Assembly: GCF_900115265.1 (NCBI RefSeq)
Contig: NZ_FOVU01000005.1
Location: 124,001 to 188,000, forward strand
Length of the DNA stretch: 64,000 nt
Direction of reading: 5' to 3'
Source: Bradyrhizobium sp. Ghvi
GTDB lineage: Bacteria; Pseudomonadota; Alphaproteobacteria; Rhizobiales; Xanthobacteraceae
The notes beneath the pieces are model-generated. The model had not been told where the DNA came from, did not search any database, and saw only the letters and a program-made list of their open reading frames with translations. How positions within the stretch are numbered: the stretch's first letter is position 1; every line of letters begins with the position of its first letter. This document shows positions 1-8,631 of this stretch, piece after piece. Made by a program: the position numbers and the translations under genes.

Positions 1-734
1 GGACCGCAGAGACCACACAGGGCTTGTCGAGCCAGGTCGCCAACGTTTCCGAGCAGGCTTCCTCCAATATGCAGTCGGTCGCTACGGCGACGGAAGAGCT
101 CTCTGCGTCGGTCGAGGAGATCGGTCGGCAGGTCCAGGGTTCCAACCGTATCACGGAAGCTGCCGTGGTGCAGGCCAAGGAAACCGATGATCGTATAGCC
201 AAGCTGTCTCGCGCGGCGCAACAGATCGGTGATGTCGTGAAGTTGATTACAGCGATCGCCGAACAGACCAATCTCCTGGCCCTCAACGCCACCATCGAGG
301 CGGCGCGCGCGGGTGAGGCAGGGCGGGGCTTCGCCGTTGTCGCGAGCGAGGTCAAGTCGCTCGCGAGCCAGACAGCAAGCGCGACTGACGAAATCTCGGC
401 CCACATTGCCGCGATGCAGGGCGCCACGAGCGAGTCAGTGGGGGCGATCAAGGAGATTGGGACGACGATCGATCAGATATCGGCGATTGCAGCCTCGATC
501 GCGGGCGCGGTCGAACAGCAGGGTGCCGCTACCCAGGAGATCGCGCGTAGCGTCCAAACCGTCGCGCAGGGCACGCAGGCCGTGGCTGTCGATATTGGAC
601 AGGTCAATCGCGCTGCGACCGAGACCGGAACTGCTTCGGACGAGGTGCTGAGTTCGGCCAAGATGCTATCGACCGAGAGTGTGCGTCTGCGGACCGAGCT
701 CGATCGCTTCATGGCCAACATACGGGCGGCTTAG
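1..734 (+). CDS. Methyl-accepting chemotaxis protein, C-terminal part (5' end outside window)
   Basis: Cytoplasmic signalling domain of a chemoreceptor, which passes ligand occupancy to CheA/CheW. The frame is open from the window edge (codons in phase with position 3), so the sensor and membrane parts lie upstream. A TTG at 24 is internal, not a start. The conserved hairpin tip is clear: EQTNLLALNATIEAARAGE followed by GRGFAVVASEVKSLA, flanked by long heptad-rich helices full of Ala, Ser, Thr and Gln. The protein ends in RFMANIRAA and shows no CheR-docking pentapeptide. The domain call is certain; the sensed ligand cannot be inferred from this part. Confidence 0.95.
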   Translation, partial: TAETTQGLSSQVANVSEQASSNMQSVATATEELSASVEEIGRQVQGSNRITEAAVVQAKETDDRIAKLSRAAQQIGDVVKLITAIAEQTNLLALNATIEAARAGEAGRGFAVVASEVKSLASQTASATDEISAHIAAMQGATSESVGAIKEIGTTIDQISAIAASIAGAVEQQGAATQEIARSVQTVAQGTQAVAVDIGQVNRAATETGTASDEVLSSAKMLSTESVRLRTELDRFMANIRAA

Positions 735-810
735 CCCGAAAATGTTCAAAGCAATTGGCTCACCGTTAGGCCGCGCCTCATGTGAAAGGTGCTCGGTCGG
801 CGGTTGTAGT

Positions 811-833
811 GTGGTTGCGCCTCCCCGCAACCA
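811..833. repeat. Inverted repeat made of tRNA-Met-like 3' ends
   Basis: TGGTTGCG, a short spacer, then CGCAACCA form a perfect 8-bp inverted repeat. The right arm with its preceding C run (CCCCGCAACCA) matches the 3' acceptor end of alphaproteobacterial initiator tRNA-Met; the left arm is the same end in inverse orientation. The first 15 bases (811-825, GTGGTTGCGCCTCCC) recur exactly at 31780-31794. Probably a scar of past integration at a tRNA gene; that origin is inference. Confidence 0.5.
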
Positions 834-842
834 AGTCAGCCA

Positions 843-883
843 AAAGCCCCAGCAATCTCAAAGGTTTGCTGGGGCTTTGTTTT
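843..883 (+). terminator. Rho-independent terminator-like hairpin
   Basis: AAAGCCCCAGCAA (843-855) pairs with TTGCTGGGGCTTT (866-878) across a 10-base loop and is followed by GTTTT. It can terminate the chemoreceptor transcript. Lying just after a tRNA-Met-like 3' end, it may originally have been the terminator of that tRNA. Confidence 0.75.
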
Positions 884-917
884 GCGAGGAAATCGAGCGT
901 AATACTATCAATGAGTT

Positions 918-945
918 AGGTCGCAGGTTCAAATCACCCGCAACC
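918..945 (+). other. Decayed 3' end of tRNA-Met (T-arm and acceptor)
   Basis: AGGTCGCAGGTTCAAATC followed by ACCCGCAACCA matches the variable-loop, T-arm and acceptor end of rhizobial initiator tRNA-Met, with about four bases missing from the 3' T-stem. There is no 5' half, so this is not a functional tRNA. It reads as an attachment-site remnant. Confidence 0.5.
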
Positions 946-1316
946 AAGCGATGACGAACTGCCCCCACAGAGCGGAGCTTCCCACCTCAACAGTTCTTCG
1001 CGTCTGGCGCGTCCTCAATCAATCTCGGCTCGCGCCATCGTGTCGATGATGATCGTCGTTACATCAAAGGTGCGATGCGTTTGGCCGACCAGCAATTCTT
1101 GTCCAGTCGCACTGCGCAGCCGACATCAGCACGAAGGCGCGCCGGCCATAGCGTTTGCTGTCTAGAGGCCGTTCGAACGTGGCACCGTGCCTCGGAGAGC
1201 AAGCGCCTAAAGGCCGCTCAGCTATTCATCGTAGAATAGGTATGCCGGCCAGAATATCGGAGAGCTTACCAACACAGGCCAGTCGGTTCTGCTCGGTCGG
1301 CGACGCGACAGCCTTT
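946..1316. other. Intergenic, no gene recognised
   Basis: Noncoding stretch between the tRNA-derived remnants and the 3' end of the redoxin gene. No open frame with a recognisable product, no promoter motif and no repeat was seen. Confidence 0.5.
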
Positions 1317-1913
1317 TCAATTCTGCCCGCCGATGGTCTGAGCAAAGGTTTTTCCATAGGGGTAGAAGGTTTCCTTACGCCCCTGCTGCCACGCGGCTCT
1401 AAACTCGGGGGTTGTAATGTCCCAGTCCGGTCGGCATTTTTTGCTCACGGCGCGCAGATCCTGGCGGAGTTCTTCCTCGGTGGGGCGTCCGAAGAACCAG
1501 TAGCCGTTGTAGATCTTGTAAATGATGAGGCCCGGCTCCAGCACGATGACATGCGGAATCATCGGATTGTGGGCTGGGTCGGTATATTCCGCGATATCGA
1601 GGTCCTTCTGAACGATGCGTCGTGGATCGGAGAGAAAAGGCCAGTGCGCCCCCACACCGCTCCGATATTCATTCGTCTGGCTGATGTTGTCAGTTGTGAT
1701 CGTGACCAGTCGGCAATAGCCCACCTCCATCTCGCGATGGAGCTGCAGCAACCCCTCGGCCTGACGACGATCCTTTGGACAGTAGCCGCCTCGGCCGAGC
1801 ACGACCACCATCGGATCCTCTCCCTGCAGCTCGGAGAGTTTGCGATGCTTCCCGGTGTGGTCGCTCAGCTCATAGTCCGGGAACGCGGCTCCTTGCGTCA
1901 TGTCGGATCGCAT
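1317..1913 (-). CDS. AhpC/TSA-type redoxin (peroxiredoxin-like)
   Basis: 198-residue thioredoxin-fold protein, probably a thiol peroxidase or related cytoplasmic redox enzyme. The N-terminus (FPDYELSDHTGKHRKLSEL) is the typical AhpC/TSA opening. The motif GRGGYCPKDRRQ at about residues 41-52 puts one Cys (about 45) where peroxiredoxins carry the peroxidatic cysteine; no obvious resolving Cys follows at the usual place, and one Cys occurs near residue 72. The chosen ATG at 1913 has GGAG nine bases upstream; ATG at 1928 or TTG at 1940 would add 5 or 9 residues. The gene lies downstream of the MOSC fusion on the same strand, about 40 bases away, so co-transcription is likely. Confidence 0.8.
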   Translation of the reverse strand: MRSDMTQGAAFPDYELSDHTGKHRKLSELQGEDPMVVVLGRGGYCPKDRRQAEGLLQLHREMEVGYCRLVTITTDNISQTNEYRSGVGAHWPFLSDPRRIVQKDLDIAEYTDPAHNPMIPHVIVLEPGLIIYKIYNGYWFFGRPTEEELRQDLRAVSKKCRPDWDITTPEFRAAWQQGRKETFYPYGKTFAQTIGGQN

Positions 1914-1955
1914 TTGAGAGTTCTCCATATTTGATTGCAATCAAGCGGGCCCCGG

Positions 1956-3716
1956 TTACAAGTCGATCACGACGTCGCCTTCGGGCCGCGAGCAGCAGAT
2001 CAGCACGTTACCGTCTGCAGGCGCATCGACCGGGTCCGGATGATAGCTGATCTGCCCTGCCACCAGCCCGGTCTCGCAGTTGTGGCACACTCCCGTTCGA
2101 CACGACCATCGCACCGGGACGTCGCAAGCCTCGGCCAACTCGAGCAAGCTCTGCAAGGACGGGTTCCAGCGGACATTGAGTCCAGAACGCGCGAACGAAA
2201 TTGTGGGTCCCGAGCCGTGAGGCCCCGCCGGCACGTGCGGCGGCCGGCGTGGCGGAGCGGCAATGCCCGGGGTGCTGGAGGGGCCAGCGCCGAATATCTC
2301 GGTGTGGATGCGATCCTTCGCGACGCCGAAGGCCGCAAGGCCTGCCGACAGATCACTCATGAAGCTGGTCGGACCGCAAATATAGAAATCACCATCGCGC
2401 GGCAGGTTCAGCTTCTCAATCACGTGCATGTCGAGGCGGCCACGGATGTCGAAATCGACATTGGGCCGATCCGCGGGATCGGGCGAGCTGTAGCAGATCT
2501 GGCTATGGCGTTGGGGGAGCGCGGCGAGCAGACCGCGAACCTCGCTGGCAAAGGGATGTTCGCGGCTGCTGCGGGTTCCGTAAAGCCACCAGACCTCTCG
2601 CGTCGATGCTTCGGCCGCCAATGCGTGAAGCATCGCAAGCACCGGCGTCACTCCAATGCCGGCACTCAAGAGGACGACGGGGGTGTCGCCTTGCCGCAAT
2701 GTGAAGGTACCGCGCGCCGCGCTGGCCTCCACGATGACGCCAACCTTCAGCTCATCGTCAATATAGGTGCTGGCCGCGCCATGGGATTCCCGCTTGACGC
2801 TCACGCGATAAGAGGCGGCACCAGGCTCGCCGGACAACGAATAGCTGCGCATCAGCCCAGGGGCAGATGTCGGACCCAGCCGCAACACGACGAATTGTCC
2901 GGGAAGGGCGGCGGCGAGTGGTTGTCCATCCGTGGGCTCGAGCAGCAGCGAAATCACGTCACGCGTCTCGCGCTCCTTGCGAGACACGCGAAGCGGACGA
3001 AAGCCGCGCCACGCTGGTGCCGGGCTGGATGCGGGACCGAGGCCGGCATTTCCCGTCGCCGCACCGTCCTTGCTCTCCTGCTTCAGCAGCGCCTCAAAAG
3101 AGCGGTGCCAGCCAGCGCTCAGTGCAGGTATGCGTAGCGCGCGCTCCAGTCGCGCGGCCGGGTGGCCGGGCAGGTAGAGCAGGGCGTCGATCTCGGACAC
3201 GCTCATCTGTTCCGGCCCGGAAGCGACGAGCGTGATCTCGTCGCCGGCCTTCACTTCGCCTTCCTCCAGCACGCGAAAATAAAAGCCCGGCCTACCGTGC
3301 TTGACCAGCAGCGCGGCCATTTCAGGCTCGTTCATGCGGATGCCGAGCCGGTAACAAGTGACGCGCGGCTGCGTCACCTCGAACAAGGCTCCGCCGATGC
3401 GGTAGCGGTCTCCGATACAGACCCCTGCGTCCGGCAGGCCGTCGACGGTGAAATTCTCTCCGAACTGCCCGTACACGAAGTCGTTCCTGCCGAGGTGGCG
3501 TTCCCAATACCGATAGGAATCGAGCTGATAGACATAGACGGCGCGCCGCTCACCGCCGTGGCCGCCGAGGTCCCCTTGTCCATCGCCGTCAATGTTGAGT
3601 CGCCGCGCCATGCGCGGCCCCTCGACCGGCGTTTTCCAGATTCCGGTGTGAACAGTCTTGCCTTGCCAGATCACGTCGCGCGGCAAGCCCACATTAACCG
3701 ACAACAAGCGTCCCAT
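1956..3716 (-). CDS. MOSC domain / ferredoxin reductase / 2Fe-2S ferredoxin fusion
   Basis: 586 residues with three modules. Residues about 1-210 are a MOSC domain of the YiiM type (GQFGENFTVDGL, HGRPGFYFRVLE). Residues about 240-480 are an FAD/NAD(P)H reductase of the ferredoxin-NADP reductase family (MRSYSLSGEPG for FAD, LLSAGIGVTPVLAML for nucleotide). The last about 90 residues are a plant-type 2Fe-2S domain with CRTGVCHNC and a distal Cys in LICCSRP. Such proteins pass electrons from NAD(P)H through FAD and 2Fe-2S; the MOSC part suggests reduction of an N-hydroxylated or sulfur substrate or a molybdenum-cofactor partner (inference). ATG at 3716 has GGAG just upstream. Confidence 0.88.
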   Translation of the reverse strand: MGRLLSVNVGLPRDVIWQGKTVHTGIWKTPVEGPRMARRLNIDGDGQGDLGGHGGERRAVYVYQLDSYRYWERHLGRNDFVYGQFGENFTVDGLPDAGVCIGDRYRIGGALFEVTQPRVTCYRLGIRMNEPEMAALLVKHGRPGFYFRVLEEGEVKAGDEITLVASGPEQMSVSEIDALLYLPGHPAARLERALRIPALSAGWHRSFEALLKQESKDGAATGNAGLGPASSPAPAWRGFRPLRVSRKERETRDVISLLLEPTDGQPLAAALPGQFVVLRLGPTSAPGLMRSYSLSGEPGAASYRVSVKRESHGAASTYIDDELKVGVIVEASAARGTFTLRQGDTPVVLLSAGIGVTPVLAMLHALAAEASTREVWWLYGTRSSREHPFASEVRGLLAALPQRHSQICYSSPDPADRPNVDFDIRGRLDMHVIEKLNLPRDGDFYICGPTSFMSDLSAGLAAFGVAKDRIHTEIFGAGPSSTPGIAAPPRRPPHVPAGPHGSGPTISFARSGLNVRWNPSLQSLLELAEACDVPVRWSCRTGVCHNCETGLVAGQISYHPDPVDAPADGNVLICCSRPEGDVVIDL

Positions 3717-3729
3717 CGCGTTTCTCCGA

Positions 3730-3873
3730 TCACCGTACTCTCGATCCGGAACAAAAGGCTCGATTGCCCGTCACCGCTACGTGCATGGCGCCGAATAGCA
3801 ACCCGCCCATCAGCACGTGCCGGTCGGCGAGATTGAAGGCGGTGGGACAGTCGTCGGGGTAGGAGTCAAACAT
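3730..3873 (-). CDS. Possible small protein (47 residues) upstream of the MOSC fusion
   Basis: Short open frame beginning MFDSYPDDC, with AGAGGG six to seven bases before its ATG. It stops 13 bases before the start of the MOSC/ferredoxin-reductase gene, as expected for a leader peptide or small operon member. The frame also stays open upstream of this ATG. No family is recognised and chance cannot be excluded. The rest of the gap (3874-4060) holds nothing identifiable. Confidence 0.3.
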   Translation of the reverse strand: MFDSYPDDCPTAFNLADRHVLMGGLLFGAMHVAVTGNRAFCSGSRVR

Positions 3874-4060
3874 ACCAGTCCCTCTTGTCACTAACATTGT
3901 GCCGAAGGCTCGTTCGCTCCGATCGCCCGGCGGTGTAACGGGTCGATCCGCTCTGTCATGTGATCCTTCCCGGGCTCGTCGAACTCGCAAGGACTCGTGG
4001 CGACTACCCCCGCTTTCAGCCAGCGCACGGGCCAGTTTCAACCCAGAGAATCCGAACGCT

Positions 4061-4783
4061 CTAGGCGATTTTCCGCGAGGCGGTGCTCGCACGGGCCATA
4101 CCCATCTCACCCAGCTTCGCCAGCAGAGTGTTCGCGGCTGGGCCCGACGAATGTGGATTTTGTCCTGTAATCAATTGGCCGTCGCTGACAACGTGAGGTG
4201 TCCAGTTCGCCTTCTTGGAGAAGATGGCGCCCAGCTTCAGCATTTCGTCCTCGACGAGGAAGGGCACGATCTTGGTCAGCCCGACCTCCTCTTCCTCGCC
4301 GTTGGTGAAACCCGTCACTTCCTTGCCGTGGACCAAAAGGCTCCCATCGGGCATCTTGACGTGACGCAGCGCGCCCGTCGAATGGCACACGATGCCGATC
4401 GGCTTGCCAGCTGCGAGAAACGACTCGATCAGCTTAATGGAATCCTGGTCTTCGGCGAGATCCCACATCGGGCCGTGCCCGCCGGGATAGAAAACAGTGT
4501 CGAAATCTTCCTGCTTGACGCTGTCAAGACGAACGGTGTTGTCGAGCTGCGCTTCTGCATCCTCGTCGTTCTCGAACCGGAGCGTCAGCTCGGTCCGGAA
4601 TTCAGGCTCGTTGCTCTTGGGGTCGAGCGGCGGACGGCCGCCCTTCGGGGAGGCGAGCGTGACCTCGGCGCCGGAATCCTTGAAGACATAAAAGGGGGCT
4701 GCGAGCTCTTCGAGCCAGAAACCCGTTTTGCGCCCGGTGTTGCCCAACTGGTCGTGGGATGTGATGACCATCAAGACCTTCAT
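4061..4783 (-). CDS. DJ-1/PfpI-family protein (Hsp31-like, type 1 glutamine amidotransferase fold)
   Basis: 240 residues. The N-terminal MKVLMVITSH, the nucleophile elbow GIVCHSTGAL (Cys about 133, His 134) and a Glu in GFWLEELAAPF (about 25/26) give the Cys/Glu arrangement of the DJ-1/PfpI superfamily. ASPKGGRPPLDP and WDLAED are typical of the Hsp31/HchA-like branch, known as methylglyoxal-handling (glyoxalase III) or protein-repair enzymes. ATG at 4783 is preceded by AAAGGAGACGG, a strong ribosome binding site. A TAAC-type repeat lies 125-145 bases upstream in the same orientation, so it is probably controlled with its neighbours. The exact substrate is unknown. Confidence 0.85.
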   Translation of the reverse strand: MKVLMVITSHDQLGNTGRKTGFWLEELAAPFYVFKDSGAEVTLASPKGGRPPLDPKSNEPEFRTELTLRFENDEDAEAQLDNTVRLDSVKQEDFDTVFYPGGHGPMWDLAEDQDSIKLIESFLAAGKPIGIVCHSTGALRHVKMPDGSLLVHGKEVTGFTNGEEEEVGLTKIVPFLVEDEMLKLGAIFSKKANWTPHVVSDGQLITGQNPHSSGPAANTLLAKLGEMGMARASTASRKIA

Positions 4784-4906
4784 GTCCGTCTCCTTTGTCG
4801 CGCTTCTGTGAATTCCCTCCGAGCACCGCGATGCAGACCGCACGACCTCGCGTGAGCTCGTCACCTTCTTCGTTGCTCGTGGCGGCACTCTGCGCGAAAG
4901 GCCGGC

Positions 4907-4933
4907 TGTTAGCACGTTATGCGTTGTTAGACG
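4907..4933 (-). promoter_or_regulatory. Tandem TAAC operator upstream of the DJ-1 gene
   Basis: Read on the minus strand: CTAACAACGCATAACGTGCT, then AACA. TAAC units lie at 4926, 4916 (10-base spacing) and 4908 (8). It matches the consensus CTAACAAnnCATAACnnGC shared with sites near 17950 and 19000, and points toward the DJ-1 gene. Proposed binding site for the winged-helix regulators of this region; function is inferred. Confidence 0.5.
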
Positions 4934-4963
4934 TTGCGGGCGGGGATGCGGCCGCCCGATCGC

Positions 4964-5671
4964 TTAGTCGAAGGCAGCGTCGAAGATCTCGACGTCAATG
5001 AGCGCCGGTTTGGCGATAACGGTTCCGTCGGACTGCAGCATCTGTGAGCGCCGGAGTGTCGGAACCATGATGTCGGAAAACGTTTGGTGTGCCCACGAAT
5101 AATCCGCAACTCTCGTTCCAAGCAGGTCGTGGTCCACGCGCCGTTGCAAGGCGTTTTCGTCGAAGTAGAATATCTGCTCGGAGTTGTGGGTCACGATGTC
5201 CGACGGAAATCGCGCGCTGAGGCGATGCCAGATTACTCCGTTCTCATGCCACGGCGGCAGTTCTTCAACCTGGACGTCAGGACGGGCCAGGAGAAAAGGC
5301 GTGGTCAGGTAGCTCCAAATCGCAAAGCCGCAGAAGAAAACCAGATGCAATTCATCCGCGAGCGGGTGTATCGCGTCCTCGGGCAATCGTAATTGTGGGT
5401 GACGCCAAGTCCGAAGGATTTCGCCGTCGATGCTTTCGATCGTGACGGAATCCGGTTGAAATGAAGCGCACCCCTGACCGCCGGTAATGCCGGTAAATCG
5501 AACGGATTGGGTTCGTGTCGATCCTTCCGCAATGACGTCCTTGAAATGACCGGCATGTCCGGCCTCGGTGAACAACATTCCGCCAAAGGAAAGATGAAGC
5601 GTAAACCGGCTCAACCTCGTCCAGCGGGCCAAGCCCCCACTGGCATCAATCGCGTCGTCTAGAAGTGCCAT
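4964..5671 (-). CDS. Conserved protein of unknown function, 235 residues
   Basis: No family is recognised with confidence. It starts MALLDDAIDASGGLARWTRL, a pattern seen in small lipoprotein-like or LolA-like proteins that begin with an Ala-Ser-Gly-Gly helix, but no signal peptide or membrane segment is present. The middle is rich in aromatic and acidic residues (HLVFFCGFAIWSYLTTPF, WHENGVIWHRL, IFYFDENALQRRVDH), suggesting a beta-rich binding fold. Coding quality matches its neighbours. TAAC repeats lie 60-80 bases upstream, linking it to the DJ-1 gene and to the regulator encoded upstream on the same strand. Confidence 0.6.
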   Translation of the reverse strand: MALLDDAIDASGGLARWTRLSRFTLHLSFGGMLFTEAGHAGHFKDVIAEGSTRTQSVRFTGITGGQGCASFQPDSVTIESIDGEILRTWRHPQLRLPEDAIHPLADELHLVFFCGFAIWSYLTTPFLLARPDVQVEELPPWHENGVIWHRLSARFPSDIVTHNSEQIFYFDENALQRRVDHDLLGTRVADYSWAHQTFSDIMVPTLRRSQMLQSDGTVIAKPALIDVEIFDAAFD

Positions 5672-5728
5672 GTTTCGCCGGATCCGCCATAAGGTCTCTG
5701 CACCATGGCGAGGTATTGGCGGCTTGAC

Positions 5729-5748
5729 GTGTTAGAAGTTGTTAGGAC
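5729..5748 (-). promoter_or_regulatory. Tandem TAAC operator upstream of the 235-residue gene
   Basis: On the minus strand: CTAACAACTTCTAACACGTC. TAAC units at 5741 and 5731 are exactly 10 bases apart and point toward the gene starting at 5671. This matches the first half and spacing of the shared consensus. It lies between that gene and the 3' end of the first large regulator. Confidence 0.5.
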
Positions 5749-5790
5749 TTGCGAGAGGACAACACTCGCGCTATCCCGCTGTAATTGCTC

Positions 5791-8631
5791 TCAATTCAGA
5801 GCGGCTAGAAAGTCCCTGGCAGAGACGAGATCGCGTGTCGCCAGACCTTCGTGGTAGCGCGCAACGATTGGTTCGATCAGGGCTCGAATCTGGCCGGCGC
5901 GGCCGCTGGCGCGCCAGAGCCGGCCAAGGCTGACAGCACCGCGCAGCTCCCAGCCCAGGGCGCACTGCCGGCGTGACAGGTCAAGCGACTTCCGAAGGAA
6001 GCGTTCTGCCTCGGCGGGGGACCCGGAACGTGCCAGAATGTCGCCCTTGATCCTGAGCATTTCCGGCACGTCGAAGGAATCGCCATGATCGCCGACCTGG
6101 GCGATGGCATCGTCGATTAGGCGCAACGCCTCCTCGAATTGATTTTGCAGCGCCATGCCCTCTGCCTGGGCAGTTGCAAACACGCTCGTCATGATCCGAT
6201 GCCTAGTCGCATGTAGCGTGGCCTGACTGCGGCGGAGATGTTCCATACCGCCAGCGACGTCGCCGCGGCGCAGCAGCAGCTCTCCTTTTTGCCCGATGCC
6301 GACCGCGTGATAGGGGCCGAGAAAGTGCTTCGCCGCATGATCGATGAGCCTCTCGATCATGCTTTCCGCATTGGTCCAATCGCCAACCCAGAGAAAGACA
6401 TAGATCGTCCAGATCAAGGCAATGCCGAGCGTCAGCGGCTGCTCGAGCTGCTCGGCCTCACGTACCGTAAATCTCGCAACCTCGATCGCCCGCTCCGGCT
6501 TGCCCGTGAGCCACAGCCCGCGGGCAAGGGCGACCAATGCGACGATACGGTCGTCATAGCCGAGGTGGCCAATATTCAGCCGCTGCGAGCTCGGATTGTG
6601 CACCATCGCGCTTTCGCAGAGCGGCACTGCCTTGTCCTGATGGCCGATCAGGTGATGCGCTACGCCCAGCATCCACTCGACGTTGAGCGTGCTGGTTGGG
6701 TCGTTCAGCTTGCGTGCAATCGGTTCACCTTTTTCACCGGTTCCAAGCGCGCCGTGGAAGTCTCCGATGCGGGTCAGGTAGATGTGCAACCCGCGCAGCA
6801 GCCACAATTGCCAGTGGAGATCTTCAAGCTCCTCCGCAATGCGCAGACTTCGCGTAAAGGCCGCGCGCACGGCTTCGGTGTTGCCCTGCGTAAACATCAC
6901 GGAAATGCCGAGGGCGGTCTGCAGCTGCATCTCCTGCCGGCTATCTATCGGCGTATTCTCAAGAGACGCGAGAGCCTGACTTGTCCAACGATAGCATTCC
7001 ATCAGCAGCGAGAGCTCGAGGAAAAGCTGCCCAGCCGAGGTAGCCAGATCCATGCCGATCGTGCGGTCACCACGATTGGAGAAGCTCCACTCCAATGCTG
7101 CCCGCACGTTGGGTAGGTGGTCTGCATAAGGCAGGAAACCGCCGGCGCTCTGCGGGCCTGCGGATTTGAGAGAAATGTCCTGCAGGAAGTCGCGAAAATA
7201 GTCGGCGTGGGCGCGCGCGACGTGATCTGCTTCCCCGCTTTCCGCCAGCTTCTCCGCAACGAAGGCCCGGGTCGTGTCGAGCAGACGATATCGCAGCCGG
7301 CGCTCTCCCGGCGCGGTCGCGATCAGCGACTTGGAAAGCAGGTTGGAGATCGCCTCGACGGCCTCGGCTTCGCTGACGCCCTGAAAGGATGCGACGGCAA
7401 GAGCAGCTTCTAGGGTGAATGGCCCGACGAACACCGACAATCTGCGCAGCGTCGTGCTTTCGGCTGAAGGCAGCAGGTCGTAGCTCCAGCCGAGCGCGGC
7501 GCTGAGCGTTTGATGCCGCGGGATCGCGGTACGCCGTCCTCGCCACAACAGGGAGAAGCGGCTGTCGAGGAGCGAAGCGGTCCCGGCGATGCCATAGGCG
7601 TTGACTCGGCCCGCGGCAAGTTCGATCGCAAGTGCGATGCCATCAAGACGCCGGCAGATTTCGGCGACCAGAGGGGCCTCTTCCTCGCCAAGCTGGAATT
7701 CGCTCAGGCTCTCCGCGATCCGTTCGACAAAAAGCTGGGCCGCCGGGTAGGCGAGAATTTCGGTGGCGCTCAGTCCGTCGCGTTGTGGTGGGCAATCTAG
7801 CGGGAACAGACGGAAGACCCGCTCGCCTTCGGTGCGAAAGGACTCGCGGCTGGTTGCAAGGATGTGAAGGTCCGGCGCGTCCCGAACAAAGCGCTCCGCC
7901 AGCGGCGCCAGCGCATCGAGCACATGCTCGCAGCTGTCAAAGATCAGAAGCCTTTTGCGGCCCTGCAGGTATTTTAACAGGCCCGGTACGGGGTCATCGG
8001 AGCTGACGGGTAGTTCAAGCGCAGAAGCAATGGCGGCAGGGACAAGCTTCTCGTCCCTGAGAGCACCGAAATCGATGAAAGTAACCTGCTCCTCAAAGGC
8101 GATCAGTTGATGGTGCGCGACCGCGATGGCGACCGAGGTCTTGCCAATGCCCCCAGGACCGACAATGGTCACGAAGCGGTGCAGAGAGAGCTCGGCGCAG
8201 ATCTTGTCGATGACTTCACCGCGTCCGATCATCCTCGCGAGCGGGGCGGGAAGAGCCCGAGCGGATACGACCTTGCCGGGAACCTGCGCCGCAGACGCGG
8301 CATGCGCGAGAGAGGCAGCGAAGCAATAGCCGCGCCCGGGAACATTGACGATGTAGCGGGCACCCTCGGCACCATCGCCGAGCGCCTTTCTCAAAGCGGT
8401 GATGTGAAACCGAAGGCTGCCCTCGTCCACATTAACGTCGGCCCAGACCCGCTTGACCAATTCTCTCTTGTCGACGACTTCCCCGGGGTGCTCGGCGAGG
8501 GCTATGAGGATATCGAGCGCGCGGCCGCCGATGTGAAGCGGTGTGCCGTCCTTCTCCAACAAGCGCGAGCTGGGAAGCAGCCGGAACGGTCCAAAGGAAA
8601 TGGCCGATCCTTGATTGGTCTTGTCTGGCAC
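5791..8631 (-). CDS. Winged-helix / STAND-type ATPase / TPR regulator (paralogue 1)
   Basis: 946 residues from a GTG at 8631, a start chosen because it gives the same length and N-terminus as the two paralogues; the frame is open further to 8976. Residues about 12-105 are an OmpR/PhoB-type winged helix (LRKALGD, IVNVPGRGYCF). A nucleotide-binding domain follows, with Walker A GPGGIGKTS (about 158-166), Walker B LLIFDSCEH (about 228) and sensor ILATSRES. The last about 450 residues are helical repeats resembling TPR. In this family the repeat tail senses an inducer or partner, the ATPase switches and the winged helix binds DNA. The family is secure; target and inducer are unknown. TAAC repeats flank it. 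Confidence 0.85.
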   Translation of the reverse strand: MPDKTNQGSAISFGPFRLLPSSRLLEKDGTPLHIGGRALDILIALAEHPGEVVDKRELVKRVWADVNVDEGSLRFHITALRKALGDGAEGARYIVNVPGRGYCFAASLAHAASAAQVPGKVVSARALPAPLARMIGRGEVIDKICAELSLHRFVTIVGPGGIGKTSVAIAVAHHQLIAFEEQVTFIDFGALRDEKLVPAAIASALELPVSSDDPVPGLLKYLQGRKRLLIFDSCEHVLDALAPLAERFVRDAPDLHILATSRESFRTEGERVFRLFPLDCPPQRDGLSATEILAYPAAQLFVERIAESLSEFQLGEEEAPLVAEICRRLDGIALAIELAAGRVNAYGIAGTASLLDSRFSLLWRGRRTAIPRHQTLSAALGWSYDLLPSAESTTLRRLSVFVGPFTLEAALAVASFQGVSEAEAVEAISNLLSKSLIATAPGERRLRYRLLDTTRAFVAEKLAESGEADHVARAHADYFRDFLQDISLKSAGPQSAGGFLPYADHLPNVRAALEWSFSNRGDRTIGMDLATSAGQLFLELSLLMECYRWTSQALASLENTPIDSRQEMQLQTALGISVMFTQGNTEAVRAAFTRSLRIAEELEDLHWQLWLLRGLHIYLTRIGDFHGALGTGEKGEPIARKLNDPTSTLNVEWMLGVAHHLIGHQDKAVPLCESAMVHNPSSQRLNIGHLGYDDRIVALVALARGLWLTGKPERAIEVARFTVREAEQLEQPLTLGIALIWTIYVFLWVGDWTNAESMIERLIDHAAKHFLGPYHAVGIGQKGELLLRRGDVAGGMEHLRRSQATLHATRHRIMTSVFATAQAEGMALQNQFEEALRLIDDAIAQVGDHGDSFDVPEMLRIKGDILARSGSPAEAERFLRKSLDLSRRQCALGWELRGAVSLGRLWRASGRAGQIRALIEPIVARYHEGLATRDLVSARDFLAALN

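Noticed and set aside
918..945. Functional tRNA-Met
   Set aside because: T-stem has a deletion and there is no anticodon or D-arm in the preceding bases.
1935..3137. Plus-strand open frame of 400 codons
   Set aside because: Antisense to the MOSC/ferredoxin reductase fusion, whose FAD and 2Fe-2S motifs are unambiguous.
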